DNA of 28,031 nt. It comes from JAUVXY01 sp964392345. GTDB taxonomy: Bacteria > Actinomycetota > Humimicrobiia > Humimicrobiales > Humimicrobiaceae. The notes beneath the pieces are model-generated. The model did not search any database and was not told the origin of the DNA. It saw only the letters and a program-made list of their open reading frames with translations. Below, in pieces: positions 7,791-15,017 of this stretch (within the stretch, counting starts at the first letter, position 1; every line of letters starts with the position of its first letter). The translations under genes were made by a program, and so were the position numbers. The stretch is taken from assembly GCA_964392345.1 (NCBI GenBank), contig CAYMPQ010000015.1, forward strand, positions 1 to 28,031, written 5' to 3'.

Positions 7791-9026
7791 ATGAATAAAT
7801 TTGATATCAGCAGTGATAACGGGATTAAGCCATTTTTTCTTAAAGGATGCGTACTAATAATAGCCGCATTATTCTTTTTGTTTGTTGGTTCAATGTTCAC
7901 CCTTGGGGTACTTTCTGTTGTCAATAAAGTCTCTCCTTCTGATTTACTAAAGGGTGAAGGTAGAGAGCAGCAGACGCAGGAAGAAAAAGTTAGCGGAGGT
8001 GAAATAGAAGAATATGAGAAGGAAGTATTGCCGGAGGAGAGCATAGAACTCCCTGGCCTGGAAGAGAAAAAAGAGGGTGGGATAATAACTCTTGAAGAAT
8101 TTAGCAAAGCAACAAGTGAAGTAGTAAAAGAGGTAAAACCTTCAGTAGTAAACATAAGAGTTATGGTAAAAAGGGAAGATATTTTTGGAGAAGAGCGCAT
8201 AGAGGAAGGCTTGGGATCAGGAGTAATATATACTGCCGATGGTTATATTATTACAAATAACCACGTAGCTGGAGAAGCTGAAGAACTGCTCGTGACTCTG
8301 AGCGATGGTTCACAATATCAGGCAAAACTAGTGGGAGGAGACGAAAACACTGATATTGCTGTTATAAAAATTGATGCAAAAGATTTAAAAGCTGCAAGTT
8401 TTATATCCAGCGATAATGTAGAAGTAGGCGAAATTGCCATTGCATTTGGAAGCCCGTTTGGGCTGCAGCAGACCATAACAATGGGTATAATTAGTGCAAA
8501 GGGAAGAAATATTGCAATTTCGCCGGACATACTGCCTCAGGTTGACTTGATACAAACTGACACGCCAATAAATCCAGGCAATAGCGGGGGACCGCTTGTA
8601 AATTCGTCTGGACAGGTAGTAGGAATAAACACATTAATATTTTCTCCATCAGGGGCAAGTGCAGGCATTGGATTTGCGATAACAAGCGATACATCAGTTA
8701 ATATAGCTGATCAGATAATAAAGTACGGCAGGGCAAGGATGCCATTTATGGGAATTGAGATGGGGGAGAATGAGACAGATATGGCAGGAGTATATATCAA
8801 TAATGTTATAGAAGGGTATCCTGCAGAAAAAGCTGGAATGAAAAAAGGAGATATAATAGTAGAATTTGATGGAATTGCCGTAAAAACGCCTTATGAGCTA
8901 TTAGCCCAGATTTTGCGTCATAATGTTGGTGATGTGGTTCAGATAAAAATATATAGAGATGGAGATTATCAAACAATAAGCCTTGAACTTGTTGAGAAAA
9001 AGAATGCAAGCAAGGGAGTCAAGTAA
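7791..9026 (+). CDS. htrA: HtrA/DegP-like membrane-anchored serine protease with one PDZ domain
   Basis: A 411-residue envelope quality-control protease. One N-terminal membrane helix (about residues 16-41, GCVLIIAALFFLFVGSMF) anchors it, and an acidic linker follows. The trypsin-like domain carries the full triad: H158 (TNNHVAG), D188 (ENTDIAVI) and S265 (NPGNSGGP). One PDZ domain follows (MPFMGIEMGENETDMAGVYI to the end), as in the DegS/HtrA forms of monoderms and Actinomycetota. ATG 7791 is preferred over the in-frame GTG at 7785 because GGAGTG at 7782-7787 then sits at a good distance. It lies between the binding lipoprotein and the sigma factor, probably in one transcript, which fits an envelope-stress role. 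Confidence 0.93.
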   Translation: MNKFDISSDNGIKPFFLKGCVLIIAALFFLFVGSMFTLGVLSVVNKVSPSDLLKGEGREQQTQEEKVSGGEIEEYEKEVLPEESIELPGLEEKKEGGIITLEEFSKATSEVVKEVKPSVVNIRVMVKREDIFGEERIEEGLGSGVIYTADGYIITNNHVAGEAEELLVTLSDGSQYQAKLVGGDENTDIAVIKIDAKDLKAASFISSDNVEVGEIAIAFGSPFGLQQTITMGIISAKGRNIAISPDILPQVDLIQTDTPINPGNSGGPLVNSSGQVVGINTLIFSPSGASAGIGFAITSDTSVNIADQIIKYGRARMPFMGIEMGENETDMAGVYINNVIEGYPAEKAGMKKGDIIVEFDGIAVKTPYELLAQILRHNVGDVVQIKIYRDGDYQTISLELVEKKNASKGVK

Positions 9027-9051
9027 GCGGTTTTTATAAAAAAAGAGGAAT

Positions 9052-9648
9052 GTGTTGAGAAAGTTAAAAGAAAAAAAGGGCGGCAGGGTTGTAGATGACA
9101 GGGTGTTGGTTTCAAAATCCAAGAAAGGGGACAAGGTTGCATTCGAGGAGCTGGTCAGGCGGTATTCTAATTATGTATACACAACGTCTTTTTTTATTTT
9201 AAGAAATACTCATGATGCAGAAGATGCAAGCCAGGAAGTATTTGTAAAAGTGTATCTCTCTATAGGAGGTTTTAGAGGACTTTCAAGTTTTAAAACATGG
9301 ATAAGAAAACTAACTGTTAACACGTGCATAGACAAATTAAGACTGCGGTCGAAGACTTCGAATCAAAAATTAAGTCTGGATGAGTTAACAGAGAATTGTG
9401 AAGTTGTTTTTACTGGCCTTAACCGTAATCTGGAAAAAATTTTTTTAGATAAAGAAATGGTGAAGAAAGTATTAAATATTATAGTAAGTCTTGACGAGAG
9501 CTACAGGGTACCCTTGATTTTAAGGGATTTACAGGATTATAGTTATAGAGAAATTGCAGAATTAACCAAAAAGCCAATTGGAACAGTTAAGACTAATATC
9601 CACAGGGCAAGGAAAATAATAAAAGAGAAATTAAGGTATTATGAATAA
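9052..9648 (+). CDS. ECF-type RNA polymerase sigma factor
   Basis: A protein of about 198 residues with the two domains of an extracytoplasmic-function sigma factor: region 2 (AFEELVRRYSNYVYTT, DAEDASQEVFVKVY, FKTWIRKLTVNTCID) and region 4 (LDESYRVPLILRDLQDYSYR and GTVKTNIHRARKIIKEKL). There is no region 3. The start is GTG 9052 or TTG 9055; GAGG at 9045-9048 fits the TTG slightly better. It lies 25 bases after htrA and overlaps the next small membrane protein gene by 8 bases, the arrangement typical of a sigma factor with its anti-sigma factor. It probably controls an envelope or stress regulon that may include this operon. Confidence 0.93.
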   Translation: MLRKLKEKKGGRVVDDRVLVSKSKKGDKVAFEELVRRYSNYVYTTSFFILRNTHDAEDASQEVFVKVYLSIGGFRGLSSFKTWIRKLTVNTCIDKLRLRSKTSNQKLSLDELTENCEVVFTGLNRNLEKIFLDKEMVKKVLNIIVSLDESYRVPLILRDLQDYSYREIAELTKKPIGTVKTNIHRARKIIKEKLRYYE

Positions 9649-9955
9649 TGTAAACAAATATTCAAAGATTGCAAGGAATATAGCAAAGAATATAGTTGTA
9701 AAACCACCTGAAGACATAGAAGAAAAGATTATAAATAAAATATCTAATATTGATGACTCAGATAGAAAATTGCTGGATGAAAAATTTTTGGATTATTTAA
9801 GAAAGAACAACTCAAGGTTATACTTATTAAACGAGAAAATTAAAAATAACTCAGGCAAGCTTGCGTTACTTGGAAGCATTGTGACATTGTTAGTTATTTT
9901 TTTAATTGCTGTATGCTATTTATCTTCTTCTAAAAATTCTTCCGATAATAAATAG
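9641..9955 (+). CDS. Small single-pass membrane protein, candidate anti-sigma factor
   Basis: A 104-residue protein with an N-terminal soluble part of about 75 residues, one membrane helix (LALLGSIVTLLVIFLIAVCYL, about 73-94) and a short tail. I see no zinc-binding HxxxCxxC motif, so it is not a ZAS-type anti-sigma factor. The 8-base overlap with the ECF sigma gene and the cytoplasm-plus-one-helix layout still make an anti-sigma role the leading guess. The N-terminus includes DIEEKIINKISNI, reminiscent of small anti-sigma proteins. The function is inferred from position. Confidence 0.65.
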   Translation: MNNVNKYSKIARNIAKNIVVKPPEDIEEKIINKISNIDDSDRKLLDEKFLDYLRKNNSRLYLLNEKIKNNSGKLALLGSIVTLLVIFLIAVCYLSSSKNSSDNK

Positions 9956-10141
9956 TACTATTAAAATTATCCAGAACCAGGGGTTTGAGAGCAGGTCCCT
10001 TATTGGTTCGTATTGTATTTTGCCAAAAACTTTAATCAGAAAGTCTTGGAACCACTCATAAAATTTGAGTAATAATGCCTTAGAATTTTCAAGAGTAAAG
10101 AAATTTTTTGTCCATTCCATAACTAAAAGCAAACCGTTCAT
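9920..10141 (-). CDS. Small membrane protein, convergent with the candidate anti-sigma gene
   Basis: A 73-residue frame whose composition looks protein-like: an amphipathic aromatic N-terminal half (KFYEWFQDFLIKVFGK) and a C-terminal membrane helix (PWFWIILIVLFIIG) ending in RIFRRR, which would keep the C-terminus in the cytoplasm. Its last 36 bases overlap the opposite-strand end of the preceding gene. No clear ribosome binding site is visible, and an internal ATG could make a 66-residue form. There is no other gene in this stretch. No family is recognised. Confidence 0.5.
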   Translation of the reverse strand: MNGLLLVMEWTKNFFTLENSKALLLKFYEWFQDFLIKVFGKIQYEPIRDLLSNPWFWIILIVLFIIGRIFRRR

Positions 10142-10261
10142 AGGTTTTTGTAAAATTTATTGAAAGATTATAAAAATTTTTTATTTATATTTACAATAGA
10201 ATGTTATTATAATTTTTTGTAAAATAGAAGTATTATTTTTTAAAAGAGAAGGGAGTATGGT

Positions 10262-11638
10262 TTGAGTTATTTCAAACTCAGTGAGAGGAAGACGACGGTC
10301 AGAACAGAAATTGTAGCCGGAATTACTACTTTTATGACAATGGCGTACATTATTTTTGTAAACCCGGCTATTCTTTCTTCCGGAGGCGCTACCGGTATTC
10401 CTTTTGAGGCAGCAGTTGTTGCTACTTGCATGGGTGCCGGGCTAATGAGTATTTTGATGGGGGTTCTTACCAATACGCCCTTTGCACTTGCCTCTGGTAT
10501 GGGAATTAATGCGGTGGTAGTATTTACGATAATTTTTGGTTTGGGCCTAAGCTGGCAGCAGGCAATGGGAATAATAGTAATAGAGGGAATAATTGTAACG
10601 GTACTTGTTTTGACAGGTCTCAGAAAAATGATAATGACGGCAATTCCCATGGGCTTAAAATATGCCATAGGAGTTGGCATTGGTCTGTTTATAGCTTTTA
10701 TTGGAACCCAGGAAGCAGGCTTTGTAAACATCGACCCTGTAACAGCAGTAAGACTTGGAGACTTTACTGCAAGCTATACTCTACTTGCTGTTTTTGGCCT
10801 TGTTCTAACGGCAGCCCTGGTTGCTTACCGGATAAGGGGAGGAATTCTTATAGGAATATTTGGCACAACGGTTGTTGGTATGATATTCAGGATTATTCCC
10901 TTTCCGACTGAGTTTGTAAAAATGCCGACAGCTGGCAGCTTTAGCACATTTTTTAAAGCTGATATTGTTGGAGCTGTGTGGAGCAACGGTATGTTGAATA
11001 TAGCGGCAATTGTTATGATATTTGCACTGTTTATGACTGATTTTTTTGACACCATGGGAACTGTCATCGGAGTAGGGGAAGAAGCTGGCCTGCTTGATAA
11101 AAAAGGCAACCTTCCCGGGCTTAGAAGAGTGCTGCTAATAGATTCCCTTGCTGCTGTTGCAGGAGGTCTTTTTGGTGCAAGCTCCGTTACTACTTACATT
11201 GAAAGTGCTTCTGGAGTATCTGACGGCGGCAGGACCGGTATTATGCCCACAACTACGGGTGTTTTGTTTTTGCTGTCAATATTTTTTGCGCCTGTTATAG
11301 CGATAGTCGGCGGCGGAGTTCAAATAGCAGAGGGAGTGTATAAATATCCTGTAACCGCGCCTGCGCTGATAATAGTAGGATTTTTAATGATGGGTGTAAT
11401 CTCAAGAATTGATTTTAAAAATTTTGAAATTGGGATTCCAGCCTTTTTAACAATAATTATTATGCCTTTTACATATAATATTTCATATGGGATTGGATTT
11501 GGATTTATAAGCTATACGCTTATTAAACTGCTAAGGGGAAAATTCAGAGAGGTTCATCCTCTTATGATTATTGTAAGCATACTTTTTGTATTAGCATTCA
11601 TTGCAGAGGCGCTGGCAAAAAAATTTATGGGGGCATAA
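10262..11638 (+). CDS. NCS2-family purine permease (AdeP/PbuG/AzgA type)
   Basis: A 458-residue inner-membrane nucleobase:cation symporter of the AzgA-like branch, which takes up adenine, guanine or hypoxanthine. Diagnostic stretches are TEIVAGITTFMTMAYIIFVN near the N-terminus, ASGMGINAVVVF, DFFDTMGTVIGVGEEAG and TTYIESASGVSDGGRTG. About 12-14 membrane helices fill the rest. Translation starts at TTG 10262, since GGGAG at 10251-10255 is correctly placed and no ATG is in frame nearby. No purine riboswitch is visible in the 120-base AT-rich leader. It looks monocistronic. Exact purine preference cannot be told from sequence. Confidence 0.93.
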   Translation: MSYFKLSERKTTVRTEIVAGITTFMTMAYIIFVNPAILSSGGATGIPFEAAVVATCMGAGLMSILMGVLTNTPFALASGMGINAVVVFTIIFGLGLSWQQAMGIIVIEGIIVTVLVLTGLRKMIMTAIPMGLKYAIGVGIGLFIAFIGTQEAGFVNIDPVTAVRLGDFTASYTLLAVFGLVLTAALVAYRIRGGILIGIFGTTVVGMIFRIIPFPTEFVKMPTAGSFSTFFKADIVGAVWSNGMLNIAAIVMIFALFMTDFFDTMGTVIGVGEEAGLLDKKGNLPGLRRVLLIDSLAAVAGGLFGASSVTTYIESASGVSDGGRTGIMPTTTGVLFLLSIFFAPVIAIVGGGVQIAEGVYKYPVTAPALIIVGFLMMGVISRIDFKNFEIGIPAFLTIIIMPFTYNISYGIGFGFISYTLIKLLRGKFREVHPLMIIVSILFVLAFIAEALAKKFMGA

Positions 11639-11796
11639 ATATAAAGCCATTTTAATTTACAAAAAGAAAAGTAAATAAAAAATAGCGACTTTTCAATAAC
11701 TGCGGTGTTGTGGAATTTGTTTACCGGCCGGATACCTGTTGCAGGATATTTAAAAAGATGAAAAAAATTTTATGAAGATCTTTTCTGGTAGATTTA

Positions 11797-13290
11797 ATGA
11801 AAAACAATAAAATTATTTCAAAATCTAAATACTTGGCAGGACTGCAGTGCTTGAAATATTTATGGTTTTTATTTAACCGTAAAGAAAGCATTCCAGAGCC
11901 AGACGCAGCAACGCAATATATTTTTGATCAGGGACATCTTGTCGGCGAATATGCAAAAAAGCTTTTTCCCGGCGGAATTGATGTGGAGCATGAGACTGGT
12001 TTTGAAAAAGGACTTAAGATGTCTGCTCAGCTTCTGGCCAAGCAGAAACCACTATTTGAGGCAGGGTTTTTAGCAGGCGGTATTTACGCGCGGGCTGATA
12101 TTTTAAATCCGGCAGGGTCAGATGAGTGGGATATTGTTGAAGTTAAAAGCTCAACAGGAGTAAAGGATATAAATATAGAGGATGTAGCTTTCCAGAGGTA
12201 CTGCTATGAAAAGGCAGGGCTTAAAATAAGGAAATGCTACCTGATGTATATTAACAGGGAGTACGTAAGGGATGGAGATATAAATCCTGAGAGATTATTT
12301 GTTACATCAAACGTTACAGAGGAGGCAGCAGAACTTTCTTCTGGCATTGGGGAGCAGATAGAGGAAATGTCTGCTGTTATATCCAGCAGTGCCTGCCCCG
12401 ATATTAAGATTGGAAGGCAGTGCAGCGAACCTTATGTATGTCCGCTAAAGGATGAGTGCTGGTCATTTTTGCCGGATAATAATGTATTTGATCTGTATGG
12501 GGCAAAAAACAAAGCGGCTGAACTTTTCGGGAATGGAATTACTTTAATAAAAGATATTCCCGAAGGCTATGGCCTAAGTTTTAAGCAGAAGATACAGATG
12601 GAATGCGAAAAAACCCTAAAGCCAAGAATTGACAGGGAGGCAATTTCCTCATTTCTAAGTAAGCTTGTCTACCCTCTTTACTTTCTTGACTTTGAGACAT
12701 TTTCCGAAGCCATACCATGCTATGACAATACCAGACCATATCAAAGGATACCTTTTCAGTTTTCCCTCCATGTGCTGGATTCGATAAACAGCGCTGGCAA
12801 GCACTATTCATTTCTTGCCGAAGGCAGAGGTGACCCAAGAGGTGATTTGCTGTCTTCCCTGAAAGATAAGTTAGGCAGCAGAGGTTCTATAATAGTTTAC
12901 TACGAGTCATTTGAAAAGGGTGTTTTAAGGGAGCTTGCAGAATCCTTTAGCCAATACAGTAAATGGGTCAGCTCAATTATTCCCAGAATAGTAGACTTGT
13001 ATGAGCCTTTTGGTAAATTTTATTATTACAACTCTTCTCAAAAGGGGAGTGCATCGGTTAAAAGTGTGCTGCCAGCTATAACAGGCATAAGCTATGATGG
13101 GTTGGATATATCCGATGGAATAAATGCAAGCATTTCATATCTTTATATTACGCGCAGCACAGACTGCAGCAAAACCTCTGCTGCACCGGAAGAAATAAGT
13201 AAAATAAGGAAATCTCTTGAGGATTATTGCAAGCTTGATACAGAAGGCTTGATATACATATTAAGAAAGCTGAATAAATTGACAGGTTAG
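11797..13290 (+). CDS. DUF2779 protein: Cas4-like PD-(D/E)XK nuclease plus DnaQ-like domain
   Basis: A 497-residue DUF2779-type protein. The N-terminal half has nuclease signatures of the Cas4/AddB kind: H47, D101 (YARADIL), E115 and K117 (DIVEVKSST), Q133 (AFQRYCY), with C18 and the group C209, C215, C221 placed like an iron-sulfur cluster. The C-terminal half has a DEDD-exonuclease-like opening (YFLDFETF, D298/E300) and closing block (DYCKLDTEGL). DUF2779 proteins are widespread and mostly uncharacterised; DNA repair or processing is likely. Only a weak ribosome binding site precedes the ATG. The gene stands alone between the purine permease and the LOG-family gene. Confidence 0.85.
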   Translation: MKNNKIISKSKYLAGLQCLKYLWFLFNRKESIPEPDAATQYIFDQGHLVGEYAKKLFPGGIDVEHETGFEKGLKMSAQLLAKQKPLFEAGFLAGGIYARADILNPAGSDEWDIVEVKSSTGVKDINIEDVAFQRYCYEKAGLKIRKCYLMYINREYVRDGDINPERLFVTSNVTEEAAELSSGIGEQIEEMSAVISSSACPDIKIGRQCSEPYVCPLKDECWSFLPDNNVFDLYGAKNKAAELFGNGITLIKDIPEGYGLSFKQKIQMECEKTLKPRIDREAISSFLSKLVYPLYFLDFETFSEAIPCYDNTRPYQRIPFQFSLHVLDSINSAGKHYSFLAEGRGDPRGDLLSSLKDKLGSRGSIIVYYESFEKGVLRELAESFSQYSKWVSSIIPRIVDLYEPFGKFYYYNSSQKGSASVKSVLPAITGISYDGLDISDGINASISYLYITRSTDCSKTSAAPEEISKIRKSLEDYCKLDTEGLIYILRKLNKLTG

Positions 13291-13405
13291 GGCAAAACGA
13301 TAAGAAAAACTGCCAAATTTATGTTTGGCGTGGCTTTAATATAAGAAGTTGAGGATATATTTCCAAAACCAATAGAATACACAAATTTTTTAGCTTACTT
13401 CATTA

Positions 13406-13414
13406 TGCTATAAT
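13406..13414 (+). promoter_or_regulatory. Extended -10 promoter for the LOG-family gene
   Basis: TG-C-TATAAT is a perfect extended -10 element 43 bases before the start codon. The -35 region is only a T-run, as often seen with extended -10 promoters. Confidence 0.6.
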
Positions 13415-13457
13415 ACAGTGGGGATATATAAAGATTAAAAACGAAAGAATTGAAAAT

Positions 13458-14168
13458 ATGAAGAAAAAAAAGCTGTGTCAAAGCGAAGACTACAAACTGT
13501 TGCAAGTGCCGAAGAAGGTAAAACCTGATTTTGTAGATACAGATACCTGGCGCGTATTGCGTATACAGGGTGAATTTGTTAACGGATTTGATGCACTGGC
13601 CGGCATAGGTCCGTGCACTGCCATTTTTGGTTCCGTCCGCACTGTACCCAGCAATGATTACTATAAAGCTGCCATGAAAACCGCAGCCCTGCTGGCAGAA
13701 AATGGTATGGGCGTAATTACCGGCGGCGGTCCCGGGATAATGGAAGCGGCAAATAAAGGTGCGTTTGAGGCCGGTGGACTTTCAATTGGCTGCAACATAG
13801 AACTACCATTAGAGCAGAAACCCAACCCCTACCAGAATATATCGCTGGAATTTCGTTATTTCTTTGTCCGGAAAATGATCTTTGTTAAATATTCGGTTGG
13901 CTTTGTCATTTTCCCCGGAGGTTTCGGCACCCTGGATGAATTCTTTGAGGCATTAACATTAGCTCAGACTGGCAAGATCGAGCATTTCCCAATTATCCTG
14001 TATGGCAGCACTTATTGGAAAGGTTTATGTGATTGGATTGACGAGTTTATGCTTGCCAAACACGCAGCCATCAGCCCGGAGGACAAGAAGCTTTATAGAG
14101 TGGTGGATGAACCGCAGGAAGCAGTTGATTATATTATAAAGGTAAGTAAAGAAAATGGCATAATCTGA
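13458..14168 (+). CDS. LOG-family nucleotide phosphoribohydrolase (TIGR00730 type)
   Basis: A 236-residue Rossmann-fold protein of the LOG (LONELY GUY) family. Both signatures are present: GVITGGGPGIMEAANKGAFE and VIFPGGFGTLDEFFEAL. LOG enzymes release the base from nucleoside 5'-monophosphates; bacterial members may act on cytokinin ribotides, AMP or other purine nucleotides. The N-terminal extension of about 45 residues (KPDFVDTDTWRVLRIQGEFV) is typical of the longer bacterial form. Codon use looks a little more GC-rich than the neighbours. It has its own extended -10 promoter and no operon partner. Confidence 0.88.
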   Translation: MKKKKLCQSEDYKLLQVPKKVKPDFVDTDTWRVLRIQGEFVNGFDALAGIGPCTAIFGSVRTVPSNDYYKAAMKTAALLAENGMGVITGGGPGIMEAANKGAFEAGGLSIGCNIELPLEQKPNPYQNISLEFRYFFVRKMIFVKYSVGFVIFPGGFGTLDEFFEALTLAQTGKIEHFPIILYGSTYWKGLCDWIDEFMLAKHAAISPEDKKLYRVVDEPQEAVDYIIKVSKENGII

Positions 14169-14229
14169 CAACTGCAGCGTAGAGAATCAATACAGCAATT
14201 CTGCAACTTAAAAAGTTTTTGAATTGATT

Positions 14230-14235
14230 TATAAT
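14230..14235 (+). promoter_or_regulatory. Possible -10 element of the sufCB operon
   Basis: TATAAT lies 54 bases before the sufC start and just upstream of the palindrome at 14243-14259, so the palindrome would sit at the transcription start. No good -35 is visible. An alternative pair, TTGGCA (14240-14245) and TGTAAT (14262-14267), would start transcription within the ribosome binding site and is less likely. Confidence 0.35.
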
Positions 14236-14242
14236 TTATTTG

Positions 14243-14259
14243 GCACTATCATATAGTGC
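14243..14259. promoter_or_regulatory. Palindromic candidate operator upstream of sufC
   Basis: GCACTAT-CAT-ATAGTGC is a perfect 7-3-7 inverted repeat 24 bases before the sufC start. It resembles neither the IscR type 1 consensus nor, because of its 17-base length, an NrdR box. An iron- or oxygen-responsive repressor of the Rrf2 or Fur type is plausible. The regulator is unknown. Confidence 0.55.
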
Positions 14260-14283
14260 ATTGTAATTTTAGAGGTGATAATA

Positions 14284-15003
14284 ATGGGGATACTTGAAAT
14301 TAAAAACTTGAGTTTATCTATAAATGGAAGCAAGATACTTAATGATTTAAGTGTTTCCTTCCAAGAGGGGCATGTCCATGCTGTGGTTGGGCCTAATGGT
14401 GCCGGCAAAACTACACTTGGGTACGCAATAATGGGACTTGAAGGATACAGAGATTTTACCGGCGATATAATATACAAGGGCAAGTCAATTAAAAATTTGA
14501 GCGTTTATGAGAGAGCAAGGAAAAACATTACTCTTGCATGGCAGGAACCAGCAAGATTTGAAGGGCTTACAGTTGAAGATTTTATTAAATCTTCGGCAAA
14601 AAATAAAAGTAAGGAAACAGTGGCAGATGCTTTAAAGAAAGTCGGAATGAACCCGGAAGAATATATTAATAGAGCCGTAGACAAAGGACTTAGCGGTGGT
14701 GAAAGAAAAAGGATAGAGTTTGCTTCAATTTTGGCAATGGAGCCCGAGCTTGTTATTTTGGACGAGCCTGATTCAGGCATAGATGTTGCATCGCTTAATA
14801 ATATGTTTAAGTCTATCAAGTTTTTAAAATCTAATGGGACCACAGTTATTTTAATTACACATAGCCTGGCTGTATTAAAGCAGGCAGAGGATGCTTTTCT
14901 GTTGTGTCATGGAAGCATAATACAAAAGGGGAGCATTGATGAGATCAGTGTATATTTTAAAGGTAAATGCATCCCCTGTGATCATAAAAATTTACCTGAG
15001 TAA
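14284..15003 (+). CDS. sufC: SufC-type ABC ATPase for iron-sulfur cluster assembly
   Basis: A 239-residue cytoplasmic ABC ATPase. It shows Walker A GPNGAGKTT, signature LSGGERKRIEF, and Walker B LVILDEPDSGID, where the DSGID ending is characteristic of SufC. The D-loop and H-loop (ILITHS) follow. SufC drives the SufBD scaffold on which Fe-S clusters form. ATG 14284 is chosen over the in-frame GTG 14275, which lies in the AGAGGTG ribosome binding site. sufB follows after 14 bases, so the two form an operon. No sufD, sufS, sufU or sufE is adjacent, giving the minimal two-gene layout. Confidence 0.92.
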   Translation: MGILEIKNLSLSINGSKILNDLSVSFQEGHVHAVVGPNGAGKTTLGYAIMGLEGYRDFTGDIIYKGKSIKNLSVYERARKNITLAWQEPARFEGLTVEDFIKSSAKNKSKETVADALKKVGMNPEEYINRAVDKGLSGGERKRIEFASILAMEPELVILDEPDSGIDVASLNNMFKSIKFLKSNGTTVILITHSLAVLKQAEDAFLLCHGSIIQKGSIDEISVYFKGKCIPCDHKNLPE

Positions 15004-15017
15004 GCGGAGTTTGTAAA

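Noticed and set aside
10142..10261. Purine riboswitch before the NCS2 permease
   Set aside because: The leader is plain AT-rich sequence without the conserved loop and junction elements, and is too short after any promoter.
11641..11796. ATTTAC/GTAAAT and CCGGCCGG repeats after the permease gene
   Set aside because: Short palindromes with no placement relative to a promoter or T-run that would suggest function.
13312..13329. GCCAAA/TTTGGC hairpin as terminator of the DUF2779 gene
   Set aside because: The stem is only six pairs and no T-run follows, so it does not meet the usual criteria.
14205..14220. AACTT/AAGTT hairpin as terminator of the LOG gene
   Set aside because: Five AT-rich pairs with a short T-run is too weak to call.
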